A DNA stretch of 64,000 nt from JAFGSI01 sp041287425 (lineage in GTDB: Bacteria > Chloroflexota > Anaerolineae > Anaerolineales > Villigracilaceae), in assembly GCA_041287425.1 (NCBI GenBank), contig JBEULG010000038.1:1-64000 (forward strand), given 5' to 3'. This document shows positions 24,976-33,523 of this stretch, piece after piece (the stretch's first letter is position 1; each line of letters opens with the position of its first letter). A program made the translations under genes and the position numbers. The notes below the pieces were generated by a model that made no database searches, had not been told where the DNA came from, and saw only the letters and a program-made list of their open reading frames with translations.

Positions 24976-25593
24976 ATGAAAGAGATACCCGACATTATCG
25001 TCAGCAGGTTGCCGGTCTATCTGCGCGCTCTGCAGCACATGCAGGCGCAGGGGAAAACCATCACCTCCTCGAAAGAACTCGGCGAGCAGGTAGGCGTTTC
25101 GGCAGCCCAGATCCGCAAAGATCTCTCGCAGTTCGGCGAATTTGGCAAACAAGGCACCGGCTACAACATCCAGTTCCTGAGCGACCGACTGCGCGAGATT
25201 CTCAAAGTGGACCGGGTGTGGGAGACGGTCATCGTCGGCATGGGGGATATGGGCCACGCCCTGGCGCGTTACCAGGGTTTCAAAGACCGCGGCTTCCGGG
25301 TGGCGATGGTCTTCGACAACGACCCGGCCAAGATTGGGCAAAAGGTAGGCGCCTACGTCATCCAGGATGCAGGCGAGATGGGGGCGGCCATCCGTCAGGC
25401 GGGAGTCAAAATCGCCATGCTGTGCGTGCCGGCCTCGGCCGCCCAGGAAGTGGCCAACAAGTTAATCGAGGCCGGAGTTGTCGCCATCCTGAATTATGCG
25501 CCCATCAGCCTCAGCGTCCCGCCGGGCGTGCGCGTCCAGTATCTTGATCCGTCGGTCGGCTTGCAGCGGATGACTTATTACCTCGGAGAGTGA
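24976..25593 (+). CDS. rex: Redox-sensing transcriptional repressor Rex
   Basis: This 205-residue dimeric repressor senses the NADH/NAD+ ratio and controls fermentation and respiratory genes. The winged-helix domain (about 1-80) includes SSKELGEQVGVSAAQIRKDL and QFGEFGKQGTGYN. The Rossmann domain (about 82-205) has the dinucleotide-binding VGMGDMGHALA. A C-terminal swapped helix ends the protein (VGLQRMTYYL). The length matches the family. It is monocistronic, with its own promoter and an intrinsic terminator. No target genes can be named here, although etfBA at 58548 and the atp genes are plausible functional partners. Confidence 0.93.
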   Translation: MKEIPDIIVSRLPVYLRALQHMQAQGKTITSSKELGEQVGVSAAQIRKDLSQFGEFGKQGTGYNIQFLSDRLREILKVDRVWETVIVGMGDMGHALARYQGFKDRGFRVAMVFDNDPAKIGQKVGAYVIQDAGEMGAAIRQAGVKIAMLCVPASAAQEVANKLIEAGVVAILNYAPISLSVPPGVRVQYLDPSVGLQRMTYYLGE

Positions 25594-25600
25594 ACGAAAA

Positions 25601-25627
25601 AACGGCGTCCAAGCGGCGCCGTTTTTG
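25601..25627 (+). terminator. Intrinsic terminator of rex
   Basis: AACGGCGTC (25601-25609) pairs with GGCGCCGTT (25614-25622), followed by TTTTT. Confidence 0.85.
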
Positions 25628-25739
25628 GCAGAAAAATCGAGGCGAGGGGGTCTCCAATCGCGCAAATCTTTTCTATATCTATCTGCGTCATCCGATGCCC
25701 TACGTCCACCCAATTCGCCTCATGCGAAGCCCCCCTTTC

Positions 25740-25975
25740 GTTCAATTCGCGTCATTCGATGCTCTCTCCCTGGCCCCCTTCGCGCCATTCGATGCTCTCC
25801 TCTCTCGCCCCCTTCGCGCCATTCGATGCTCTCCTTTCGTTCAATTCGCGCCATTCGATGCTCTCTCCCTGGCCCCCCTTCGTGCCCTTCGCGTCATTCG
25901 ATGCTCTCCTCCCTCGCCCCCTTCGCGCCCTTCGCGCCATTCGATGCTCTCCCCCTCGCCCCCTTCGATGCCAAT
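25740..25975. repeat. Irregular tandem array with an ATTCGATGCTCTC core
   Basis: Six copies of ATTCGATGCTCTC begin at 25754, 25787, 25821, 25853, 25896 and 25939, giving spacings of 33, 34, 32, 43 and 43 bases. Spacers are variants of CCTGGCCCCCTTCGCGCC. Read on the minus strand the core is GAGAGCATCGAATGACGCGA, shared with the 42-bp array at 44875. Long frames across it on both strands are low-complexity artefacts. With the rex terminator it fills the 25594-25993 gap between the convergent rex and mreB-like genes. Confidence 0.85.
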
Positions 25976-25993
25976 CATTAAGCCGCCCACCGC

Positions 25994-27004
25994 TCACACC
26001 GGCGGCAAATTGCGCCGCAGGAGCGGATAGAGAGCAAAGGCCTTGACCGCCCCTTCCACCACACAGGTAGTCGGATTGTCAACCAGATAGGCCGGGATGC
26101 CGAGGGCTTTGGTGAACAACTTATCCACGCCCTTGAGCAGGGCGCCGCCGCCGCACAAGGCCACGCCGCGGTCGATGATGTCGGAGATGAGTTCGGGGGG
26201 AGTCTTTTCTAGGACGCGCCGGCAGATTTCGAGGGCCTGCTTGAGCGGCTCCTGAAGCGCCTCGACCACCTCGCCGGTGGTCAGCGTGACCGGCCGCGGC
26301 AGGCCGCTGACCTGGTCCTGCCCCTGCACCTCGAGGCTTTCTTCACGGTCTTGCGGCACGGCCGCGCCGATTTTGATTTTCAATTGCTCGGCGGTAGCCG
26401 GGCCGATCATCACGCCGTACTTACGGCGCACATACGTGACGACCGCCTCGTCGAGTTGCAGGCCGCCCGCCCGCAAAGTTTCTGCCGAAACGATGCTGTA
26501 CATCGAAATAATCGCCGCCTGGGTCACGCCGCCGCCCAGGCAGATGATCATACTGCCGGTCGGTGAGCCGATGGGCAAGTCCATGCCGATGGCGGCTGCC
26601 AGGGGCTGCTGGATGAGATAGGCTTCGCGGCTGCCCGCCGCCAGGACGGCCTCGTGAACCGCCCGCGATTCCACGCTGGTCACGCCATAGGGGACGGTGA
26701 TCATCGCCCGCGGCCGGAAAATGCGCAACGGCCCGCTGACGCGCCGCATCAACTCGCGCAGCAAGACCTCCGTGATTTCGTAATCGGCCACGACCCCGTT
26801 CTGGAGCGGATGAGCCAGTTCGATGGTATCCGGCAGGACCCGCCCCTGCATCTCGCGGGCAGCCTTGCCGTATTCGACTACCTTCTGCTCTTCGACAACG
26901 ATGGCAGCGATGGTCGGCTCGTCTACCAACACGCCACTGGCATCGGCGATGCGGGTTTGAATCGTCCCCAAATCGATGCCCAAATCCTTCGAGAAGGCGC
27001 TCAT
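25994..27004 (-). CDS. MreB-like actin-family protein with altered ATPase residues
   Basis: This 336-residue protein matches MreB along its length: phosphate-1 DLGTIQT, VADYEITEVLLRELMRR, PRAMITVPYGVTSVESRAV, and the C-terminal GGGALLKGVDKLF and NPTTCVVEGAVKAF. MreB polymers normally organise cell-wall synthesis at the membrane. Here the phosphate-2 loop reads ICLGGGVTQA. The usual DIGGGTTE Asp is replaced by Cys, and the Glu implicated in ATP hydrolysis by Gln. No mreC, mreD or rod-shape genes are adjacent; instead the gene starts at the base after the atpC stop, so it is the last cistron of the ATP synthase operon. Confidence 0.85.
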   Translation of the reverse strand: MSAFSKDLGIDLGTIQTRIADASGVLVDEPTIAAIVVEEQKVVEYGKAAREMQGRVLPDTIELAHPLQNGVVADYEITEVLLRELMRRVSGPLRIFRPRAMITVPYGVTSVESRAVHEAVLAAGSREAYLIQQPLAAAIGMDLPIGSPTGSMIICLGGGVTQAAIISMYSIVSAETLRAGGLQLDEAVVTYVRRKYGVMIGPATAEQLKIKIGAAVPQDREESLEVQGQDQVSGLPRPVTLTTGEVVEALQEPLKQALEICRRVLEKTPPELISDIIDRGVALCGGGALLKGVDKLFTKALGIPAYLVDNPTTCVVEGAVKAFALYPLLRRNLPPV

Positions 27005-27451
27005 CTACTTCTCCTCCCCGATTCGGCCCGGCTTCGGGCCGCTTCGCCGGTAACGCTTGGCCGCCTCCAGGCGCAGGTTGGAGCGCCGCAAGGCCGCCTC
27101 GATGGCCAGGTAAGCATCCGTATCCGGCGGCGGACCTTTGGCCAGCGCTTCTTCGGCGCGTTTGCGCGCCGCCTCGGCCCGTGCCACGTCAATCTCCGCG
27201 ACGTTCTCGGCCGCGTCGGCCAGGATGGTGATAATCTCAGGCTGGACCTCGGCGATGCCGCCCGCCACGGTGAAATGTTCCTCCTCCCCACCCCTGCGGA
27301 CTGTGATGACGCCGTACTTCAACGATGTCAACAGCGGAGCATGGTGGGGCAGGATGCCCATCTCCCCTTCCGTGCCCGGCAGGATGACGATATCGGCCTC
27401 GCCTTCGAAGACCATCTTATCTTGCGAAACGATTTCACATCGAATCGGCAT
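27005..27451 (-). CDS. atpC: ATP synthase F1 epsilon subunit
   Basis: This 148-residue protein has the beta-sandwich of the family (MPIRCEIVSQDKMVFEGEA, LPGTEGEMGILPHHAPLLT, HFTVAGGIAEVQPEIITILAD) followed by a helical hairpin (ARAEAARKRAEEALAK and YLAIEAALRRSNLRLEAAKR). It couples the gamma stalk to the c-ring and can inhibit ATP hydrolysis. It lies 70 bases after atpD, separated by a nested inverted repeat, and is immediately followed by the MreB-like gene. Confidence 0.93.
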   Translation of the reverse strand: MPIRCEIVSQDKMVFEGEADIVILPGTEGEMGILPHHAPLLTSLKYGVITVRRGGEEEHFTVAGGIAEVQPEIITILADAAENVAEIDVARAEAARKRAEEALAKGPPPDTDAYLAIEAALRRSNLRLEAAKRYRRSGPKPGRIGEEK

Positions 27452-27463
27452 CTCGGTTCTCCC

Positions 27464-27512
27464 GTGTCAAGTGTTTCGGTGTCACGTGTTGCAGCGCACG
27501 TGACCCTTGACA
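27464..27512. repeat. Nested inverted repeat between atpD and atpC
   Basis: Outer arms GTGTCAAG (27464-27471) and CTTGACAC (27505-27512) enclose inner perfect arms GTCACGTG (27481-27488) and CACGTGAC (27497-27504). In RNA this would form a long stem inside the operon and could set the relative amounts of beta and epsilon mRNA, or be a palindromic repeat insertion. Confidence 0.6.
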
Positions 27513-27521
27513 CTGGAACAC

Positions 27522-28928
27522 TTATGCGCTCTTGGCGAGTCTCTCGGCCTTTTCGCGCGCCTGGTCAATCGTGCCGACCATCATGAAGGCCTGTTCGGGC
27601 AGGTCGTCGCATTTGCCGTCCAGGATTTCGCGGAAGCCGCGCACGGTCTCCTTGATGGGTACGTACTGACCTTCAAGGCCGGTAAATTGCGTGGCCACAA
27701 AGAACGGCTGCGAGAAGAAGCGCTCGATTTTGCGGGCACGCGCCACCACCAATTTGTCATCTTCGGAGAGTTCGTCAATGCCCAGGATGGCGATGATGTC
27801 CTGCAAGTCCTTGTAGCGCTGGAGGACGCGCTGGCACTCGCGGGCGGTGTTGTAGTGGTCGGGGCCGACGATGTTCGGGTCGAGGATGCGGCTGGTAGAA
27901 GCCAGCGGGTCCACGGCCGGGTAGATGCCCTTCTCGGCGATGGAACGCTCGAGGGCGATGGTCGCGTCCAGGTGGGTGAAGGTCGCCACCGGCGCGGGGT
28001 CCGAGTAATCGTCCGCCGGCACATAGACGGCCTGCATGGAGGTAATCGAGCCGGTGCGGGTGGAGGTGATGCGTTCCTGCAATTCGCCCATTTCGGTCGC
28101 CAGCGTGGGCTGGTAACCGACCGCCGAGGGCATGCGCCCCAGGAGCGCCGAGACCTCCGAGCCGGACATGGTGAAGCGGAAGATGTTGTCAATGAAGAGC
28201 AGCACGTCGCGGCCCTGGTCACGGAAGTATTCGGCCATCGAGAGAGCGGTCAGCGCGACGCGCAGACGCACGCCCGAAGGCTCGTTCATCTGGCCGAAGA
28301 CCATCACGGTGTCTTTCATGACGCCCGATTCGAGCATTTCGCGGTAGAGTTGCGTGCCCTCGCGCGTCCGCTCGCCGACGCCGGCGAAGACCGAGTTGCC
28401 CTGGTGGACGGCCGCCACCGAGCGGATGAGTTCCTGGATGATGACGGTCTTGCCCACGCCCGCTCCACCGAAGATGCCGGTCTTGCCGCCTTTGGTGAAG
28501 GGCGCAATCAGGTCAATGACCTTGATGCCGGTCTCGAAGACTTCGGTGCGGGTGGATTGCTCGGCAAAAGGCGGCGCCGGGCGGTGAATGGGATAATACT
28601 GCTCGGCTCGGACCGGTTCCGGTTTCTCGTCCACCGGCCGGCCGAGGACGTTGAAGATGCGCCCCAGCGTGTCCGGCCCAACCGGGACGCGAATCGGCGC
28701 GCCGGTGGCCACGGCTTCGACCCCGCGCTGCAGGCCGTCGGTCGAGTCCATCGCCACGCAGCGCACCCAGTTGTCCCCCAGGTGCTTTTCGACTTCCAGC
28801 ACGAGCGGCAAATCGTTCGGACGGGCAATCTCAATCGCCTCAAACACTTCGGGCAGCCCGCCCTGCGGGAATTCTACATCAACAACACTTCCTTGAATTT
28901 GGACCACGCGGCCGGTCAATTTTGCCAT
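27522..28928 (-). CDS. atpD: ATP synthase F1 beta subunit
   Basis: This 468-residue protein is the catalytic subunit of the F1 motor. The Walker A loop is GGAGVGKT (about residue 160). The catalytic Glu lies in AGVGERTREG, and Walker B in DVLLFIDNIFRFT. The nucleotide-binding Tyr region reads AIYPAVDPL-like (GIYPAVDPLASTSR), and the DELSEDD sequence matches the DELSEED lever. The length is standard. It lies between atpG (19 bases upstream) and atpC. Confidence 0.97.
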   Translation of the reverse strand: MAKLTGRVVQIQGSVVDVEFPQGGLPEVFEAIEIARPNDLPLVLEVEKHLGDNWVRCVAMDSTDGLQRGVEAVATGAPIRVPVGPDTLGRIFNVLGRPVDEKPEPVRAEQYYPIHRPAPPFAEQSTRTEVFETGIKVIDLIAPFTKGGKTGIFGGAGVGKTVIIQELIRSVAAVHQGNSVFAGVGERTREGTQLYREMLESGVMKDTVMVFGQMNEPSGVRLRVALTALSMAEYFRDQGRDVLLFIDNIFRFTMSGSEVSALLGRMPSAVGYQPTLATEMGELQERITSTRTGSITSMQAVYVPADDYSDPAPVATFTHLDATIALERSIAEKGIYPAVDPLASTSRILDPNIVGPDHYNTARECQRVLQRYKDLQDIIAILGIDELSEDDKLVVARARKIERFFSQPFFVATQFTGLEGQYVPIKETVRGFREILDGKCDDLPEQAFMMVGTIDQAREKAERLAKSA

Positions 28929-28947
28929 GCAACTGCCTCCAAATCAT

Positions 28948-29847
28948 CTATTGCTGGGAGTTTGCCCGCGCCAGCGCCTCTGCGCCGCCGGCAATGTCCA
29001 GCAAGTCGTTGGTAATCGTCTGCTGGCGGGCCTTGTTGTAATCCAATTGCAACTGCCCCACCAGTTCCAGCGCATTGTCGGTCGCATTGCGCATCGCCAC
29101 CATGCGGGCGGCATGCTCCGAGGCCTGCGCTTCGAGAATGGCCTGGTAAACCTGCAAAGCCGTAAAGCGCGGGATGATGTTATCCAGAATTTCGCGCTCG
29201 CCGGGTTCGTAAATGTAGGCTGCTTTCAAATGCTGATGCTCAAAGGCTTGGACGCGCTCCTGCGCCGCGCCGACCTCCAGCGGCAGGAGTTTGCGGACGA
29301 CCGGCTCCTGCCGGACCATGTTGATGAAATCGGTGTACACCAGCCAGACTTCATCCGCCGTCCCGTTGAGAAAATCGTCCACCACCAGGCGGCCGATAGC
29401 CGAGACATCGGCAAAGGATGGTGCCGGCGGCAGGTTGCTGAACTCGGCTACCACCTGCTTGCGGCGGCGCAGCAACATATCGCGCCCCTTACGACCAACC
29501 GCCAGGTAACTGACCGGCGCGTTCCATTTCTCGAAGTGCTGAAGGGCATAGCGGATGATGTTGGTGTTGTACGCCCCGGCCAGGCCGCGGTCGCTGCTGA
29601 TGACCACCACCAGCACGTGGCGGACCTCGGGCCTGCGACTGAGCAGCGGATGCAGAGTCGCCTGCCCGGGCTGACCGGCGATGTGGGTCAGCACCTGCCA
29701 GGCTTTGGTCGCGTATGGACGCGTCTCCTGCACGGCGGCTACCGCCTTGCGGACTTTGCTGGCGCTGACCGCCTCGAGAGCGCGGGTCACCTGCGAAATG
29801 TTCTTGACGCTGCGGATTCGCATCCGCATTTCACGGGCTGAAGGCAT
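28948..29847 (-). CDS. atpG: ATP synthase F1 gamma subunit
   Basis: This 299-residue protein forms the rotating stalk. The N-terminal helix (MRMRIRSVKNISQVTRALEA) and C-terminal helix (MVAMRNATDNALELVGQLQL, then YNKARQQTITNDLLDIAGGA) are the coiled coil that enters the alpha3beta3 ring. The middle has the Rossmann-like VVISSDRGLAGAYN. It lies 44 bases after atpA. Confidence 0.95.
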   Translation of the reverse strand: MPSAREMRMRIRSVKNISQVTRALEAVSASKVRKAVAAVQETRPYATKAWQVLTHIAGQPGQATLHPLLSRRPEVRHVLVVVISSDRGLAGAYNTNIIRYALQHFEKWNAPVSYLAVGRKGRDMLLRRRKQVVAEFSNLPPAPSFADVSAIGRLVVDDFLNGTADEVWLVYTDFINMVRQEPVVRKLLPLEVGAAQERVQAFEHQHLKAAYIYEPGEREILDNIIPRFTALQVYQAILEAQASEHAARMVAMRNATDNALELVGQLQLDYNKARQQTITNDLLDIAGGAEALARANSQQ

Positions 29848-29891
29848 TCCTGATACCTGTTTACCTTGTTGATTGAGCGCCTGCTACCTGC

Positions 29892-31553
<1,662 letters not shown>

Positions 31554-31754
31554 TTGGCCTCCCGGCTTGGATGCAAACGCTGAACACGCGCTTGAGCCTC
31601 TCTCGTTCTACGCACAACAGCCCGGACGGGAATCCCGATCCGGGCGCGGCAGGCGCTTCAATTGTCGAACGCGTCCGAACCACTCCATGCGATAGGGCGT
31701 CTCCACAGACAAAATGCGCAATCTCGGACTGGCACCTGGTGAAAGGCGACGCTA

Positions 31755-31783
31755 ATGATACCTGAAACAGGGATGATTGTCCA
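31755..31783 (-). promoter_or_regulatory. Promoter of the atpAGDC operon
   Basis: On the minus strand TGGACA (31783-31778) and TATCAT (31760-31755) are 17 bases apart. The leader to the atpA ATG would be about 195 bases and contains a CCCGGA/TCCGGG hairpin around 31621-31644. Confidence 0.6.
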
Positions 31784-31822
31784 GTTCCGCCAGCCGGCGT
31801 GCAGGAGTATTGTAGGATTTCA

Positions 31823-31842
31823 GCATCGAATGATACGAATGG
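31823..31842. repeat. Single ATTCG-type module
   Basis: The sequence GCATCGAATGATACGAATGG differs at two positions from the GCATCGAATGACGCGAATGG core of the 42-bp array at 44875. It stands alone, just upstream of the atp promoter. Confidence 0.6.
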
Positions 31843-31873
31843 ATCGAAATACCTCTCCGCCCTCATCCCTGCC

Positions 31874-32058
31874 AAGCCCGCTTTAGCGGGCTTGCAGGAC
31901 CTGAGCCGGGGATTTTCAATCCCCGGCGGGCGGCCGGCTCAGGTTCCTGGGCAGGAAGACAAAAGCCTCCGTCTGAGGGCGTGAGGCTTTGCGCAAGTCT
32001 CCGACTTGCGCCACGAGCGGGCTTGCAGGACCTGAGCCGGGGCTAAAGCCTCGGCTTT
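31874..32058. repeat. Cluster of hairpins with a 26-bp direct repeat
   Basis: A perfect 26-bp direct repeat (beginning GCGGGCTTGCAGG, ending GAGCCGGGG) occurs at 31886-31911 and 32017-32042. Each copy belongs to a hairpin: AAGCCCGC/GCGGGCTT, CCTGAGCCG/CGGCTCAGG, GCGCAAGTC/GACTTGCGC and GGCTAAAGCC/GGCTTT. This, the module at 31823, the MITE-like copy at 32070 and two promoters fill the 721-base gap between atpA and the ATP-grasp gene. No small gene is visible there. Confidence 0.7.
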
Positions 32059-32069
32059 CTTTCCCCTTC

Positions 32070-32208
32070 AGGACTTACACAAAATAACCGCTAAGGCGCT
32101 GAGAACGCCAGGATTCGTATAAAGACGCCAAGAATGGTTGGAGAACTCGCTACAAACTGGCGGCTTGACGACTTGGCGGGGAAAAAAACATCGTTCTGCG
32201 TAAGTCCT
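32070..32208. repeat. MITE-like element, copy C
   Basis: The 139-bp unit runs from AGGACTTACACA (32070-32081) to TGCGTAAGTCCT (32197-32208), with an interior closely matching copy A at 4920 (GGCGCTGAGAACGCCA, GATTCGTAT, AAGACGCCAAGAA, ACATCGTTCTGCG). One end has a single base change from perfect inversion. It stops five bases before the -35 box of the ATP-grasp gene. Confidence 0.85.
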
Positions 32209-32212
32209 ACTC

Positions 32213-32253
32213 TTGTCATTTGCAGAGAATGTTATATACTACCTCTCTGCAAA
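32213..32253 (+). promoter_or_regulatory. Promoter with palindromic operator ahead of the ATP-grasp gene
   Basis: TTGTCA (32213-32218) and TATACT (32235-32240) are 16 bases apart. The perfect inverted arms TTTGCAGAGA (32219-32228) and TCTCTGCAAA (32244-32253) flank the -10 with a 15-base gap, a good position for a repressor site. Confidence 0.65.
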
Positions 32254-32274
32254 ATCTTGTCAAGCGAGGAGACT

Positions 32275-33450
32275 ATGAAACCCAGCGAACACGGAAAGGA
32301 AGCCAAAAAACCCCCCAGTTCGCGGCCGCGCCTGGCGCGGTACTGGCGGGTGGCCGTCCTGGCCAATATCAAGGAACGCGGCAAGCCCCTGCCGCCTGAC
32401 GTCCCACCCGATGCCGGCGCGGACTACGATTACATCGAAACGATTGACCACATTCGGGCCGCCATCGAAACCGACGGCCATACGACCGTCTTCATCCCGG
32501 CCGATTCCAACCTTCCCTATGCCCTGCGGGAAGTTCAACCCGATATCTGCTTCAACATCGCCGAGGGACTGGGAGGGGATGCCCGCGAAGCCCAAACGCC
32601 CGCCCTGCTGGAACTGCTCAAGATACCTTACACCGGCTCGCGCGTCCTGGCCAACGCCATCTCGCTCGATAAAACCCTCACCAAACGCATCTGGCGCGAC
32701 CGCAACCTGCCGGTAGCGCCCTTTCAGGAATTCACCTTCGGCGACGAACCGCTGCGCCCCGAACTGGAAAAACACTTCCCGCTCTTCGTCAAACCGGCCC
32801 GCGAGGGCACCGGTATGGGCGTCGATCAGCGCGCCATCGTCCACACCCCGGCCGAACTGCGCGAGCGCGCCAATTACATCATCCACACCTACCAGCAACC
32901 TGCCCTGGTCGAAATCTTCCTGCCCGGGCGCGAGTTCACGGTCGGCGTGCTCGGCCGCCCCGACGCCGCCCGCTACTCCCGTCACCCGGCCTGGTACGAA
33001 AAGGACGGTTTCCACCGCTTCCCCATCCTCGAACTGGACAGCAGCCGCTCGGTTACGCCGGGCGTGTACGGCATCGAGGCCAAGGCTCAGTCGGTCGGCG
33101 CAGAGGGCGCGCCGGGGTACATCTGCCCGGCGAAGATCGAATTGGAACTGGAAAAGAAACTCCAGCACCTGGCCCTGCGGGCGCACATCGTGCTTGGCGC
33201 ACTGGACGTCTCCCGCACCGACATCCGCCTGGATGCCGACGGCAACCCGCGCCTGCTCGAAATCAACACCCTGCCCGGCCTGACCCCCGACTACTCGGAC
33301 CTGTGTCTGATGGCCAACGCCCAGGGCATCTCCTACGCCGATTTGATTCTCGAAATTCTCTACCTGGGCGCCTCCCGCTGGGGCATGATTCCGCCGCGCG
33401 AGCCGTCCATGTACTTAAAGAGGCGCTCCCCCAGCCCGAACGGCAAATGA
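32275..33450 (+). CDS. D-alanine--D-alanine ligase-like ATP-grasp protein
   Basis: This 391-residue protein has the ATP-grasp fold of Ddl enzymes. The N-terminal domain includes QPDICFNIAEGLGGDAREAQTPALLELL, matching the Ddl VFNxxHGxxGEDG region. It then has LLKIPYTGSRVLANAISLDK, the ATP-binding LFVKPAREGTGMG, VEIFLPGREFTVGVLG, and the metal-binding RLLEINTLPGLTP. True Ddl enzymes have a His-Gly in the first motif; here it is NIAEGLGG, so another amino acid or peptide may be joined. The ATG at 32275 has a GAGGAGA ribosome binding site, and frames opening farther upstream run back into the repeat. About 40 Lys/Pro-rich residues precede the domain. Confidence 0.85.
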   Translation: MKPSEHGKEAKKPPSSRPRLARYWRVAVLANIKERGKPLPPDVPPDAGADYDYIETIDHIRAAIETDGHTTVFIPADSNLPYALREVQPDICFNIAEGLGGDAREAQTPALLELLKIPYTGSRVLANAISLDKTLTKRIWRDRNLPVAPFQEFTFGDEPLRPELEKHFPLFVKPAREGTGMGVDQRAIVHTPAELRERANYIIHTYQQPALVEIFLPGREFTVGVLGRPDAARYSRHPAWYEKDGFHRFPILELDSSRSVTPGVYGIEAKAQSVGAEGAPGYICPAKIELELEKKLQHLALRAHIVLGALDVSRTDIRLDADGNPRLLEINTLPGLTPDYSDLCLMANAQGISYADLILEILYLGASRWGMIPPREPSMYLKRRSPSPNGK

Positions 33451-33511
33451 AGCCCCTTCCCACCCTGCCGCGCCCCAACGCGCCGGCCGATTTTCCGACC
33501 GGAAAGTGAAT

Positions 33512-33517
33512 TAAAAT
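33512..33517 (+). promoter_or_regulatory. -10-like element of the SDR-DUF2867 gene
   Basis: TAAAAT ends six bases before the ATG at 33524, with GGGG in between. If used, the transcript would be leaderless. No -35 is visible, and read-through from the ATP-grasp gene is also possible. Confidence 0.35.
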
Positions 33518-33523
33518 CGGGGC

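Noticed and set aside
25740..25975. CRISPR array or small repeat-protein gene
   Set aside because: Spacers are near-identical variants of one sequence, spacing is irregular (32-43), no cas genes are nearby, and the frames differ in phase between copies.
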